A stretch of DNA of 59,375 bases from Treponema sp. (lineage in GTDB: Bacteria; Spirochaetota; Spirochaetia; Treponematales; Treponemataceae), in assembly GCA_024402655.1 (NCBI GenBank), contig JAKSTH010000004.1, positions 1 through 59,375 of the forward strand. Reading direction: 5' to 3'. Under the pieces are notes generated by a model. It saw only the letters and a program-made list of their open reading frames with translations. It was not told the origin of the DNA and searched no databases. The position numbers were made by a program, and so were the translations under genes. Below, in pieces: positions 51,770 through 59,374 of the stretch. Each line of letters begins with the position of its first letter. The stretch's first letter is position 1.

Positions 51770-51816
51770 AATATATAGGTAAAATGTTTTTTTGTCTATT
51801 TATTATGGTTTTTTGT
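51770..51816 (-). promoter_or_regulatory. Promoter of the trbF operon
   Basis: -35 TAGACA (51793-51798), 17-bp spacer, -10 TATATT (51770-51775), minus strand. Box-like TGTTTTTTTGT overlaps the -35 and TGGTTTTTTGT lies at 51806-51816, about 21 bp further upstream. Third member of the shared promoter class. Confidence 0.68.
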
Positions 51817-51840
51817 TAATACAGAGTGGACAATAAAAAA

Positions 51841-53043
51841 CTATCTTTCAATATCATCTTTTTTATTTTTCTTATTCTCTTCTGGCTTTGTTGTAATAAC
51901 ATGAATATCAGAATCTTTTATTAATGAGAATTCTTTTTTACCACCAGTAATAGAAATATTTTTTCCATGTAATTCTTCCTTAAAAAGATTTGCTACTGGT
52001 ATATATACTCTGCTGCCATCTTCTTTTTTAACGATAACGGCATCTTTCCAGGATTCATCTTTGTCGAAAGTTATAACTTTATCAACAATACCAGCAATTG
52101 CATCTCCATCATATAACTTTAAGCCATTATCCTGGATGTATTCTGTAAGGAAAGTATTATATCTACCAGAAGCTTTCAAGACATTATCCCAGTTATCTTT
52201 TAAGGAATAAAATCCATCTTCTTTTTTTGTTGCAAGCTGTAAATCTGCAAGAAACAAAATTCTATTTTGAATATTTTGAGGAAGTCTCTTTAATTCAAAA
52301 TCATTAGTATTATATGACAATATTTCCTGATCAATATCAGTAAACCTTTTACTCAAATAAAGATTATCTCTTGCTTTCTCAATTTCTTCAACGGTTCTAA
52401 AACCAACAAGCTGAGTACAAGAATTACTCAAAAGTTCTCTAAAAACTTTGCTTATATTTTTCTTTTGAAAATAAACTTTCCTACCATTCTCGTCTTTCAT
52501 ATTGATACATAAATGTGCATGGTGATGATTAGTATCATTATGAACGGCTCCTTTCCATATCAATTTATATCCTGTAATATTTTCAATTCTTCGAATAAAA
52601 TCATTCGATAATATTTCCAAATTAACATTCTGGTTTTCTGGAGAAATAATAAACGAAAAATGTCCAGGAACTTTATATTCATCATACAAAGTATCTGGAG
52701 TACCAAACAAAATAGGTTTTTCTATAACTTCTTCTTTATTTAGCTGAGGCATATATTGTTTTAGATATGTATTATGTGAAGCTTCTCCAAGGCCATAATG
52801 AACTTTAAATACAACTCGCTGATACTGCGGTCCTTTACTGGAAGCATACCCAAAGGAAGAACCATAATATGAATTAAAATCAGAATATGAGTCATTTTTC
52901 CAACCTTTAGATTTATCATATTTTACATTGAATAATTTTCTGAGTTTTTCATTATCGTCATCATATATTACTCTTTCAAATTCAATTAATTCTTCATCTT
53001 TTCTGTTAATCTTATGACTAAAAATATTTTTTATTTTACTCAT
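51841..53043 (-). CDS. Relaxase, DUF3363/VirD2-like
   Basis: A 400-aa HUH nickase that should cut oriT and lead the strand into the recipient. The layout follows DUF3363-type relaxases: YQRVVFKVHYGLGEASHNTYLKQY with the probable catalytic Tyr (Tyr93), GHFSFIISPENQ, then the metal-binding His segment AVHNDTNHHHAHLCIN (His168, His175, His177). The C-terminal domain is short compared with many relatives. The protein ends NKKDDIER, sharing the (I/M)ER tail with the polyvalent proteins. Follows the Rep-like gene by 9 bp; the hairpin-rich region upstream is the likely oriT. Confidence 0.82.
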   Translation of the reverse strand: MSKIKNIFSHKINRKDEELIEFERVIYDDDNEKLRKLFNVKYDKSKGWKNDSYSDFNSYYGSSFGYASSKGPQYQRVVFKVHYGLGEASHNTYLKQYMPQLNKEEVIEKPILFGTPDTLYDEYKVPGHFSFIISPENQNVNLEILSNDFIRRIENITGYKLIWKGAVHNDTNHHHAHLCINMKDENGRKVYFQKKNISKVFRELLSNSCTQLVGFRTVEEIEKARDNLYLSKRFTDIDQEILSYNTNDFELKRLPQNIQNRILFLADLQLATKKEDGFYSLKDNWDNVLKASGRYNTFLTEYIQDNGLKLYDGDAIAGIVDKVITFDKDESWKDAVIVKKEDGSRVYIPVANLFKEELHGKNISITGGKKEFSLIKDSDIHVITTKPEENKKNKKDDIER

Positions 53044-53052
53044 ATAAAACTC

Positions 53053-53583
53053 CTATCTGCTACTATTCTTTCTAATATTACAAACACCCTTAAACTTCCC
53101 ATAAAATAAAATAAGTTTCTTATAATAAAAAATCTCTTTAAGTTCAGGAATGCTTGTAATACTATTACTATTATTAATTTCATTTAAGTACAAATTAAAA
53201 TCATATAAATAAAATTCAAGATCCAGTTCTGGTATAATCTCGTATATAAGATTCATTTTAAACCAGGTCATTCTAAGCTTATTACGAATTTCAATAATTT
53301 TATCATTTCCAAATTCAGCCTTTGGCAAAACAATAAGCTGCAGATACGGTTTATATGTATCCTGTATTTTTTCAATTTTGATTTCTCTAATCCAGCCATC
53401 AAAATATTTATACAAAGGATTAGATTTATTCATCAGAAATTTAAGCCAAAGATTATTAAGTTCTCGAACAGCATTGTATAAATTATCAATATCAAAACAG
53501 CCAAGATTAAAAGTTAGTTTGTATACAGTTTTATTATCAGCTGCTGCTGATAAATATTTTTTCATTCTTTTGGTTATATGCAT
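53053..53583 (-). CDS. Rep_1-like protein lacking the HUH histidines
   Basis: About 176 aa. I prefer the second of two adjacent ATGs (53583), five bases from GGAG. The stretch TFNLGCFDIDNLYNAVRELN, then LWLKFLMNK...FDGWIREIKIEKIQDTYKPYLQLIVLP runs parallel to the start of rolling-circle Rep_1 proteins (hydrophobic Leu-rich helix, F-x-G-W/Y-I-R-x-I/L-E, then HPHLHVLI), but the His-x-His is replaced by KPYLQL. So it may be a catalytically dead relative acting as a relaxase accessory. The resemblance is weak and could be chance. First gene of the relaxase operon. Confidence 0.5.
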   Translation of the reverse strand: MHITKRMKKYLSAAADNKTVYKLTFNLGCFDIDNLYNAVRELNNLWLKFLMNKSNPLYKYFDGWIREIKIEKIQDTYKPYLQLIVLPKAEFGNDKIIEIRNKLRMTWFKMNLIYEIIPELDLEFYLYDFNLYLNEINNSNSITSIPELKEIFYYKKLILFYGKFKGVCNIRKNSSR

Positions 53584-53605
53584 CATTTCTCCAGAATAAT
53601 AACTT

Positions 53606-53955
53606 AATGAAAAGGGGCCACCAGTGGCCCTTTTTCATTGTTTTAAGGTTAACACAAGAACATTACATATAACAAGAAAATTACAAATAAAAAATGCCAG
53701 GAATATTATAAAAATATATATAAAAACAAAAATGTTAAACACGCAAAACCACAATAAAACCCCTAACTAAATACATAGCAAACAAATAGCACAGATTGTA
53801 AAACAATCTTTTATCTTGCAATATGTTAGGGGTTATAAATTAAAAAATTGTTTCTAAATATCTAAATTCTAAATAAAATACAGAAAGCAATGAAAAATTA
53901 TAAAGTTCTTGTGATTGGATTAGAACTGTAAAAAGGGGCCACTGGTGGCCCCTTT
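53606..53955. other. Candidate oriT/regulatory region with paired GC-rich hairpins
   Basis: About 490 bp without a gene between the relaxase unit and topB. It holds a 16-bp hairpin (arms 53606-53621 and 53624-53639, core ggggccac/gtggccc), a nearly identical hairpin in inverted orientation (53932-53942 and 53945-53955), a distant inverted repeat aacccctaac (53758-53767) with gttaggggtt (53825-53834), and a small hairpin agattgt/acaatct (53793-53799, 53803-53809). The position next to the relaxase and the density of inverted repeats fit an origin of transfer. The GC-rich hairpins could also be terminators insulating it. No nic-site consensus is clear. Confidence 0.5.
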
Positions 53956-54014
53956 AAGACTTAAAAAAAACATATTCATTCTGACCATTGTTCAGGATGA
54001 AATAAAAAAAATAT

Positions 54015-54073
54015 TTGACAGGGAATTTAAACTGTGTTAACTTAAAGAAAACCTCATCCGCCCAAAATGAGGT
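54015..54073 (+). promoter_or_regulatory. topB promoter and 5'-terminal hairpin covering the ribosome binding site
   Basis: TTGACA (54015-54020), 17-bp spacer, TAACTT (54038-54043); the start is expected near 54050. The RNA then begins with ACCUCAU (54051-54057) pairing to AUGAGGU (54067-54073) around the loop CCGCCCAAA. GAGG, the topB ribosome binding site, is in the 3' arm four bases before the ATG. A three-codon frame AUG-AGG-UAA overlaps it. Confidence 0.68.
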
Positions 54074-54076
54074 AAT

Positions 54077-56116
54077 ATGCTTATAATCACAGAAAAACCA
54101 AGTGTAGCAAAAGACTTTGCTACAGCCCTGGGATGTCGATTTTCAAATGGTTTATATAAAAATGAATCAATCACAATTACAAATTGTATTGGCCATTTAT
54201 TAAAACTATATGAACCAGTTCAATATGATCAGGCTTATAAAAGCTGGTCAAATCTTCCAATAATTCCAGAACAATTTCTTTACAGAATTAATGATTCAGT
54301 AAAAGCTCAGGCCAATTTGGTATTGGAACAAATCAAAAAACATAACAACGATGAAATTCTTATTGCAACTGATGCAGACCGAGAAGGTGAAATAATTGCA
54401 AGAGAATGTCTAAAATTTGCAGGAATAAAAAACTATTCTAGAATTAAAAGATTCTGGGTTTCTCAGGCATTAACAAAACAGGTTATTCTGGAAGGAATTA
54501 AAAATGCTCAGAAACTAGCAGATTATGATAAGCTTTCAAAGCAGGGATTTTCGAGACAATATTCTGACTGGCTGGTGGGAATTAATTTCAGTAGATATAT
54601 TTCAACAAAAGCTGAAAAGACACTTCCAGTAGGAAGAGTTCAGACAGCAATTCTATCTGCAATAAACAAAAGATGCCAGGAAGTTGAAAACTTCATTCCA
54701 GAAAAATATTACGAATATCAGGGAACTTTTTCAGATGGAAATTCGACTTTAACAGGATTATATATCCTGGATAACAAAACAAAATTTTCAAAAACTGAAC
54801 ACTATCAAAAGCTTAATGAATTAATAAATAAACCAGGAAAACTTACAGATAATAAAACAGAAAAAAAAGTTACTCCAGCTCCACAATTATTCAACCTTAA
54901 TGAACTGCAGAAAGAAGCTTTCAAAAAATATGAACTTTCAGCTGCTAAAACTCTGGAAATAGTACAGAAGCTTTACGAAGAATATAAATGTGTATCATAC
55001 CCAAGAACACCATCTAAAGTTATGGGAGAGCAGAATGTTCAGCTTTGTATTGATGTATTTGAAAGACTTGCAACTTCTGAACCAGAATTAAAAACTTTAT
55101 TGTGTAATTCATTTATTACAATTCAAAATAAAAGAGTCTTTAATGATGCTAAACTTGAAGCTCACCATGCTCTGATTCCATTAGATGTAATTCCAGAATC
55201 TGCAACTTCTCAGGAAAAAAATGTATACAATCTTATAAAAGAAAGATTTACAATTGCATTTCTTGAAGAATCTGTTAGCAATATTTCAAATTTTACTGTC
55301 AATGTAAATGACAATTTATTTGTCATAAAAGCTTCTGAAATAATCAAAGCTGGCTGGAAACAATATGTTCAAACAAATAAAGAACAGTCTGCAGAAGAAG
55401 AAATCCAAAATATTAAAAACTTTGACTGGAATAAAGTAATCTTGTCAGATTTAAAATTACTGGAAAAATATACAAAGCCAAAAAAATACTTTACTGAAGC
55501 TTCTATTCTGGCATTTATGGAAAATCCAAAAGATGAAGATGCTGAGCATAAATTAGTTGGCCTTGGAACTGCCGCAACAAGACATACATATATTCCAAAG
55601 CTGACAAAAATTGGATACATCAAGATTGATAAAAAAAATATTCTCATTACAGCACAAGGAAAATATCTGTTGCAGGCATTACAAAACAGTTCACTAAAAA
55701 ATCTTACAGATATATCGGAAACCACAAACTGGGAAAAGCAGTTGGATCAGGAACCAGAACTTTTCCTGGACAATATCAAAACTTACATCAGAAATACTGT
55801 ACAAAAAGAAATAAACATTCAGGTTGCAGAAGAGGAATATGCTAACTGTCCTATATGTCAGAAGCCAATCAAAAAAGGAAAAAACAACTGGTACTGCAGC
55901 GGCTACAAAGAAGGATGCAAGTTTGGACCAGTCTGGTTTTCTGTTGCAGATGCAACAATAGATGTACAGGATATTAAGAATATCTGTTCCAGAAAAGAAA
56001 CCAGAATGAAAAACTGTAAATCTAAAACTGGTAAACAGTTCAAAGCAAAATTCAAATACAATTTTGAAAAAAATCAACTGGATTTTATTTTTGAAAAAAA
56101 AGAAGGGAAAAAATGA
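54077..56116 (+). CDS. topB: DNA topoisomerase III (TopB/TraE-like)
   Basis: A 679-aa type IA topoisomerase. TOPRIM start MLIITEKPSVAKDFATALGC and the acidic DADREGE motif, then the active-site segment SYPRTPSKVM with the catalytic Tyr at about 308, and later the VGLGTAATRHTYIPKLTKIGY motif. The C-terminus has a four-Cys zinc ribbon (CPICQKPIKKG...YCSGYKEGCKFGPVW). Conjugative elements carry such enzymes to resolve replicating or transferring DNA. First gene of a rightward operon; its stop overlaps the next ATG. Confidence 0.93.
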   Translation: MLIITEKPSVAKDFATALGCRFSNGLYKNESITITNCIGHLLKLYEPVQYDQAYKSWSNLPIIPEQFLYRINDSVKAQANLVLEQIKKHNNDEILIATDADREGEIIARECLKFAGIKNYSRIKRFWVSQALTKQVILEGIKNAQKLADYDKLSKQGFSRQYSDWLVGINFSRYISTKAEKTLPVGRVQTAILSAINKRCQEVENFIPEKYYEYQGTFSDGNSTLTGLYILDNKTKFSKTEHYQKLNELINKPGKLTDNKTEKKVTPAPQLFNLNELQKEAFKKYELSAAKTLEIVQKLYEEYKCVSYPRTPSKVMGEQNVQLCIDVFERLATSEPELKTLLCNSFITIQNKRVFNDAKLEAHHALIPLDVIPESATSQEKNVYNLIKERFTIAFLEESVSNISNFTVNVNDNLFVIKASEIIKAGWKQYVQTNKEQSAEEEIQNIKNFDWNKVILSDLKLLEKYTKPKKYFTEASILAFMENPKDEDAEHKLVGLGTAATRHTYIPKLTKIGYIKIDKKNILITAQGKYLLQALQNSSLKNLTDISETTNWEKQLDQEPELFLDNIKTYIRNTVQKEINIQVAEEEYANCPICQKPIKKGKNNWYCSGYKEGCKFGPVWFSVADATIDVQDIKNICSRKETRMKNCKSKTGKQFKAKFKYNFEKNQLDFIFEKKEGKK

Positions 56117-56676
56117 AAAATATACTTTTAGATACTTTTCCTAATAGAATCTTTATAGTATTAGAAATCGATAACATTTCAAAATCAAAATTTTATGCAG
56201 ATTTAAATTTATCTCGCACAACTATATTAAATTGGAGAAGAGGAGCAATTCCTGCTTCTGATAAGTTATTAAATATTTCAAACTATCTTGATGTACATCC
56301 AACTTGGTTATTATATGGAGAGATTGAAAGATCAGAATATGAAAAAAAGATTTTTATCAATCAATGTAAGATAATTACTGAATTCATCGAAAAGAATCCA
56401 GGTACAGAATTGCTTCAATTATTTCCCAATAACCAATTGAAAAAAATATTAAATGGAATGCAAATATTTACTTTAGAACAATTAACTCAATTATCTATCA
56501 GCATGAACATCCCATTAAGCACATTAATAACTACAGAAGATTCTAAAACTACAGAATACGATAAAAATATAGATATGCTTAAATATTTAAATGATATAAA
56601 CAAGAAAACTGTTTTTAATGTCATTGAAGCACTTTATTTTCAAGAAACTAATAAAAAAGGGGATATTAATAAATGA
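56113..56676 (+). CDS. XRE-like helix-turn-helix protein
   Basis: A 187-aa protein with an N-terminal helix-turn-helix (about 18-70: ISKSKFYADLNLSRTTILNW, then GAIPASDKLLNISNYLDVHPTWLLYGE) of the phage repressor type. The C-terminal half is helical with a second possible HTH-like stretch (TLEQLTQLSISMNIPLSTLI). Overlaps topB by four bases (ATGA) and the next gene by four bases. Likely regulates element genes; its operator is unknown. Confidence 0.65.
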   Translation: MKNILLDTFPNRIFIVLEIDNISKSKFYADLNLSRTTILNWRRGAIPASDKLLNISNYLDVHPTWLLYGEIERSEYEKKIFINQCKIITEFIEKNPGTELLQLFPNNQLKKILNGMQIFTLEQLTQLSISMNIPLSTLITTEDSKTTEYDKNIDMLKYLNDINKKTVFNVIEALYFQETNKKGDINK

Positions 56677-57182
56677 ATATCAATGATGAAATAAATTCAA
56701 AAATAACTTTTGAAGATTTCCTTAATTCAGGAACATCTGCCAGGATTGAAAAATATCGTTCAAAAATAAATGCCAGATTATGTACATATCATAATTATAA
56801 TGAGAAAACATTAATTCGTTTGAATGAAATATTTCAATTATCATTACTTCTGGAATACCTGTATTCAAAACATTTACCAACAGACAAATATGAAAATATT
56901 TTAAAAAGTGAGTATATAAAAAAAACAGCTTCAAATATATCTATGAAATCCGAAGATATCGCCAGAAAAAGTTACTATTGGAGTAATCTGAATATCAAAG
57001 ACTTTTTAATTGGAGAAGTGTATACGAATATATTATTTGAATATCTGGCTTTTGAAGATTTACAAAATGTTATCAAAAATTGTATTGCGGATATATCCCA
57101 AAACTACGATATTAATTCAATTCCAAATTTGATTAATATTAACCAGGTATTAATAGCACAATCAGCTAATAATATAAACTAA
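56673..57182 (+). CDS. Hypothetical protein
   Basis: A 169-aa soluble, helical, N/I-rich protein of unknown family. GGGGA precedes the ATG, which overlaps the stop of the HTH gene. Contains LNEIFQLSLLLEYLYSKHLP and a later YLAFEDLQNVIKNCIADI helix. Part of the topB operon; no function assigned. Confidence 0.55.
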   Translation: MNINDEINSKITFEDFLNSGTSARIEKYRSKINARLCTYHNYNEKTLIRLNEIFQLSLLLEYLYSKHLPTDKYENILKSEYIKKTASNISMKSEDIARKSYYWSNLNIKDFLIGEVYTNILFEYLAFEDLQNVIKNCIADISQNYDINSIPNLININQVLIAQSANNIN

Positions 57183-57201
57183 AAAGAACAGGAGTTATAA
57201 A

Positions 57202-57480
57202 ATGAGTGATATAAATTATATTCCACAAATGATAGAAAGAAATCTCTGGATCGGACTTAATAAAGGCCAGCCAAAAGTTAATAAAGAAGTTTCAGAAAGA
57301 AACAATACTGTAAGTCTGATAATTTCTGTAATTACAAAATGCTTTCCAGAATTAGTTAATTCTGATGAAAGAAAGTTTATTTCTTGTGAGGAACAGATTG
57401 AAAAAATCATTAATAAAACTTACAAAGAAAATAAAATGACAGAAGAAGAAAGTATCGAAGAAGCTAAAAGAAGGGGATAA
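57202..57480 (+). CDS. Small hypothetical protein
   Basis: A 92-aa charged protein; AGGAG lies eight bases before the ATG. Starts MSDINYIPQMIERNLWIGL and ends in an acidic helix TEEESIEEAKRRG. Last gene of the topB operon, ahead of the terminator shared with the integrase gene. No family recognised. Confidence 0.5.
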   Translation: MSDINYIPQMIERNLWIGLNKGQPKVNKEVSERNNTVSLIISVITKCFPELVNSDERKFISCEEQIEKIINKTYKENKMTEEESIEEAKRRG

Positions 57481-57509
57481 ACATTAAAACCAGATAGGTA
57501 ACTCTAATC

Positions 57510-57526
57510 CGTGACATTTTGTCACG
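57510..57526. other. Perfect hairpin cgtgaca-ttt-tgtcacg
   Basis: Seven-bp perfect inverted repeat (57510-57516, 57520-57526) just after the topB operon and upstream of the main terminator. No U-run follows, so it is more likely a protein-binding palindrome or RNA-stabilising stem than a terminator. Confidence 0.45.
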
Positions 57527-57548
57527 AACTCATAAATTTTAAGATAAA

Positions 57549-57584
57549 CAAAGAGTCATCAAAATTATCATAGATGACTCTTTG
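57549..57584. terminator. Bidirectional terminator between topB operon and int
   Basis: caaagagtcatc (57549-57560) pairs perfectly with gatgactctttg (57573-57584) around a 12-nt loop, with A/T-rich flanks. It lies between converging units. Confidence 0.75.
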
Positions 57585-57604
57585 CATTTTAAGTTAAGTC
57601 AAGT

Positions 57605-58729
57605 TTATTTAAATAATCCATTTACAGCTGGAATATAATCCTGAATCGAAGAAATCATTTCCTGGATACCACTTCGTGTATAATATTCAGTCATATGTTC
57701 ATCAGAATGACCTGCAATCTTTTGAACTACCTCCACAGGAAGATCTCTACGCATTCTTGTAATATAAGTATACCGTAAAGAGTGAGGTACTAGTTTTCTT
57801 TTATTTATTCTAATTCCAGTTTTTCTTAATTGCTTTTTAAAAACCTTTTCAGCAAATTCTTGTGCAATTGGACGACCATATTCATCAGTGAATAAGAAAT
57901 TATATTCTTCCCTTTTTTCAGACTGATAAAAATGTTGTATCAAAGGAATGATATCATCTGGAAGAGGTGCTATTCTTATTTTCTTATCTTCAGCATTTCC
58001 AGTTTTGTTATAGTTTGTTCTTTTTCCATTTTTTTTACAAAATCCATTAATCAAAAGAACTTTATCATCAAACAGAAATTGACTGTATCTTAATCCACGA
58101 GCTTCTCCAAGTCTTAATCCACAGCTAATAATTACCTTAAAAAATACATAATCTCTATAACTGTTCCAATAAGAAGAATCAAAAAAATCTTTTAATTCGG
58201 ATGTAGTAAAAATATCAGCTTTTTTACTATTTCTTATGAATCTTTGAAACTTTGGTTTAGGAATCTGGTAAGGACATTTCCATAGTGTTTCATCATATAT
58301 TGCTCCAAAAGTTTCCAGATAACTATTTTTCCAGGACCCTGAATGTTCAGAATCTTTGATTAAAAAGTTTTCAATTTCTTTTAAGCTTAGTTCATTTATC
58401 TTTCTGGACCCAAAATCGTTAATAATCAATTTTATATAATGTCTTTTATCGACCAGAGTCTTTTCACATAGATTTTTCCCAAAATCAGCTAGTCTTTTAA
58501 GATGTTCAGATCCAACCTGGTACATATCTTTAGCAATATAAGAAATAAGAAAAGCACTGTCTCTGTTTATAAACTGTGCAATGTAATCTTCTGCTTCTGA
58601 TAGAGTAGAACAATCCTTACATACTTTTCTTTTTTTAAGCTTACTACCTGGAACTGTGAATTCACATATCCATTTTGTTTGTGTTTCTCCATCACCAATC
58701 TTGGTAATTTGATAAAACTTTTTTTCCAT
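57605..58729 (-). CDS. int: Tyrosine recombinase (ICE integrase)
   Basis: A 374-aa integrase that inserts and excises the element at tRNA-Val. An N-terminal arm-binding region and SAM-like core-binding domain (about 60-160) precede the catalytic domain with the expected residues: Arg206 in CGLRLGEARGLRYS, His316 and Arg319 in PHSLRYTYITR, His341 in AGHSDEHMTEYY, and the Tyr nucleophile, most likely Tyr350. It lies less than 600 bp from attR, as usual, and follows the XRE gene by 22 bp in one operon. AGGAG about nine bases before the ATG. No separate excisionase is recognised. Confidence 0.95.
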   Translation of the reverse strand: MEKKFYQITKIGDGETQTKWICEFTVPGSKLKKRKVCKDCSTLSEAEDYIAQFINRDSAFLISYIAKDMYQVGSEHLKRLADFGKNLCEKTLVDKRHYIKLIINDFGSRKINELSLKEIENFLIKDSEHSGSWKNSYLETFGAIYDETLWKCPYQIPKPKFQRFIRNSKKADIFTTSELKDFFDSSYWNSYRDYVFFKVIISCGLRLGEARGLRYSQFLFDDKVLLINGFCKKNGKRTNYNKTGNAEDKKIRIAPLPDDIIPLIQHFYQSEKREEYNFLFTDEYGRPIAQEFAEKVFKKQLRKTGIRINKRKLVPHSLRYTYITRMRRDLPVEVVQKIAGHSDEHMTEYYTRSGIQEMISSIQDYIPAVNGLFK

Positions 58730-58751
58730 AACTTTTTCTCCTTTTCTATAG

Positions 58752-59081
58752 TTATTTTAAGTAGTTCAAGGAGTAAAGTTCATGAATTATGCCAGCAATA
58801 TGTTTTACTTCTTCACTGGGTAATGCCATTAATTCTTTAATTGTTTTATATAGCTTTGGGTAAGTTTTTTCTAAAGTTGAATCTTCGCCTGTAATTAAAT
58901 ACTCAATTGATACACCCAAAGCTTTTGCAATTAAATAAGCATTATTTAAAGATGGAGTTATTTCTTTGTGTGAAGTATAAGATAAAATGGTTCCATAATT
59001 GATTCCAGTTTCTGCTGCCAGATCCTTCAATGTTGTACTGCTATAAAATAATTCAATTTTTAAATTTTTATTAAAACTCAT
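58752..59081 (-). CDS. XRE-family regulator upstream of int
   Basis: A 109-aa protein with a phage-repressor HTH (about 15-65: TTLKDLAAETGINYGTILSY, then PSLNNAYLIAKALGVSIEYL). It lacks a catalytic or effector domain. It is divergent from an outward-facing promoter with a palindromic operator (59188-59202) and is co-transcribed with int, so it likely controls integration and excision. No ribosome binding site; a TATATT hexamer six bases before the ATG suggests a leaderless message. Confidence 0.75.
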   Translation of the reverse strand: MSFNKNLKIELFYSSTTLKDLAAETGINYGTILSYTSHKEITPSLNNAYLIAKALGVSIEYLITGEDSTLEKTYPKLYKTIKELMALPSEEVKHIAGIIHELYSLNYLK

Positions 59082-59165
59082 ATGAAAAATATAACAGAAA
59101 TATTAAAAAACTTGATTTTAAACAAAAAAGATTAGTGAATTATATTTAGGAAACAAAATATTTAC

Positions 59166-59202
59166 TTGACAAATAGAAAAAGTTTGTTTAACATAATGTT
59201 AA
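59166..59202 (+). promoter_or_regulatory. Outward-facing promoter with palindromic operator
   Basis: TTGACA (59166-59171), 17-bp spacer and TAACAT (59189-59194), or CATAAT three bases further on. The -10 is within a perfect inverted repeat ttaacat-a-atgttaa (59188-59202). It points right, across attR into tRNA-Val in antisense; in the excised circle it would point through attP toward the parA leader. Confidence 0.55.
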
Positions 59203-59208
59203 ATACAA

Positions 59209-59245
59209 AATACTTTGTGTTTTCAGAAGAAATACACAAAGTATT
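59209..59245. terminator. Hairpin terminator beside attR
   Basis: aatactttgtgt (59209-59220) pairs perfectly with acacaaagtatt (59234-59245) around a 13-nt loop; the + strand continues with a T-run. It can end the outward transcript after about 50 nt, and on the minus strand it probably replaces the tRNA-Val terminator that insertion displaced to 3879-3908. Confidence 0.7.
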
Positions 59246-59295
59246 TTTTGTATTCGCTTAATAATGCAGCCTTATATTTCTTTATAAAGCAACGA

Positions 59296-59347
59296 TTTAG
59301 TGGGCAGTGAGAGGGTCGAACTCCCGACATTCTGGGTGTAAACCAGA
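59296..59347 (-). repeat. attR: direct repeat copy 2 within intact tRNA-Val
   Basis: 52 bp identical to 3906-3957. The element supplies the 3' part of the tRNA here, so the gene stays functional after insertion. Identity stops exactly at the end of the anticodon stem. Confidence 0.95.
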
Positions 59348-59374
59348 CGCTCGTACCATCTGAGCTAACTGCCC
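59301..59374 (-). tRNA. tRNA-Val (anticodon TAC)
   Basis: Complete cloverleaf on the minus strand: acceptor GGGCAGT/ACTGCCC with discriminator A, D arm around AGCTCAGATGGTA, anticodon stem TCTGG/CCAGA with loop TTTACAC (anticodon TAC), and T arm GGGAGTTCGACCCTC. 74 nt; CCA is not encoded. It is the integration site of the element, which rebuilt its 3' half. Confidence 0.97.

Larger units (their letters stand above)
3906..59347. mobile_element. Integrative conjugative element with P-type (Trb) T4SS, inserted in tRNA-Val
   Basis: The 52-bp direct repeats at both ends define a unit of 55,390 bp. Inside are a tyrosine recombinase next to attR, an XRE regulator, relaxase, coupling protein, a nearly complete trb-type conjugation set, topoisomerase III, ParA/ParB, SSBs, an initiator-like gene with an internal candidate origin, and giant polyvalent proteins. 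Gene content and order (traG, RHH, trbBCDEJL, trbFGI) resemble Tn4371-like ICEs, but the system is split into two operons and carries extra modules. I see no antibiotic-resistance gene and no insertion sequence. Confidence 0.95.

Noticed and set aside
53053..53583. Active rolling-circle replication protein
   Set aside because: The metal-binding His-x-His and a convincing catalytic Tyr motif are missing, so only a degenerate relationship can be suggested.
57202..57480. Excisionase (Xis) gene near int
   Set aside because: The small product lacks a recognisable winged-helix or MerR-like pattern and belongs to the converging topB operon.
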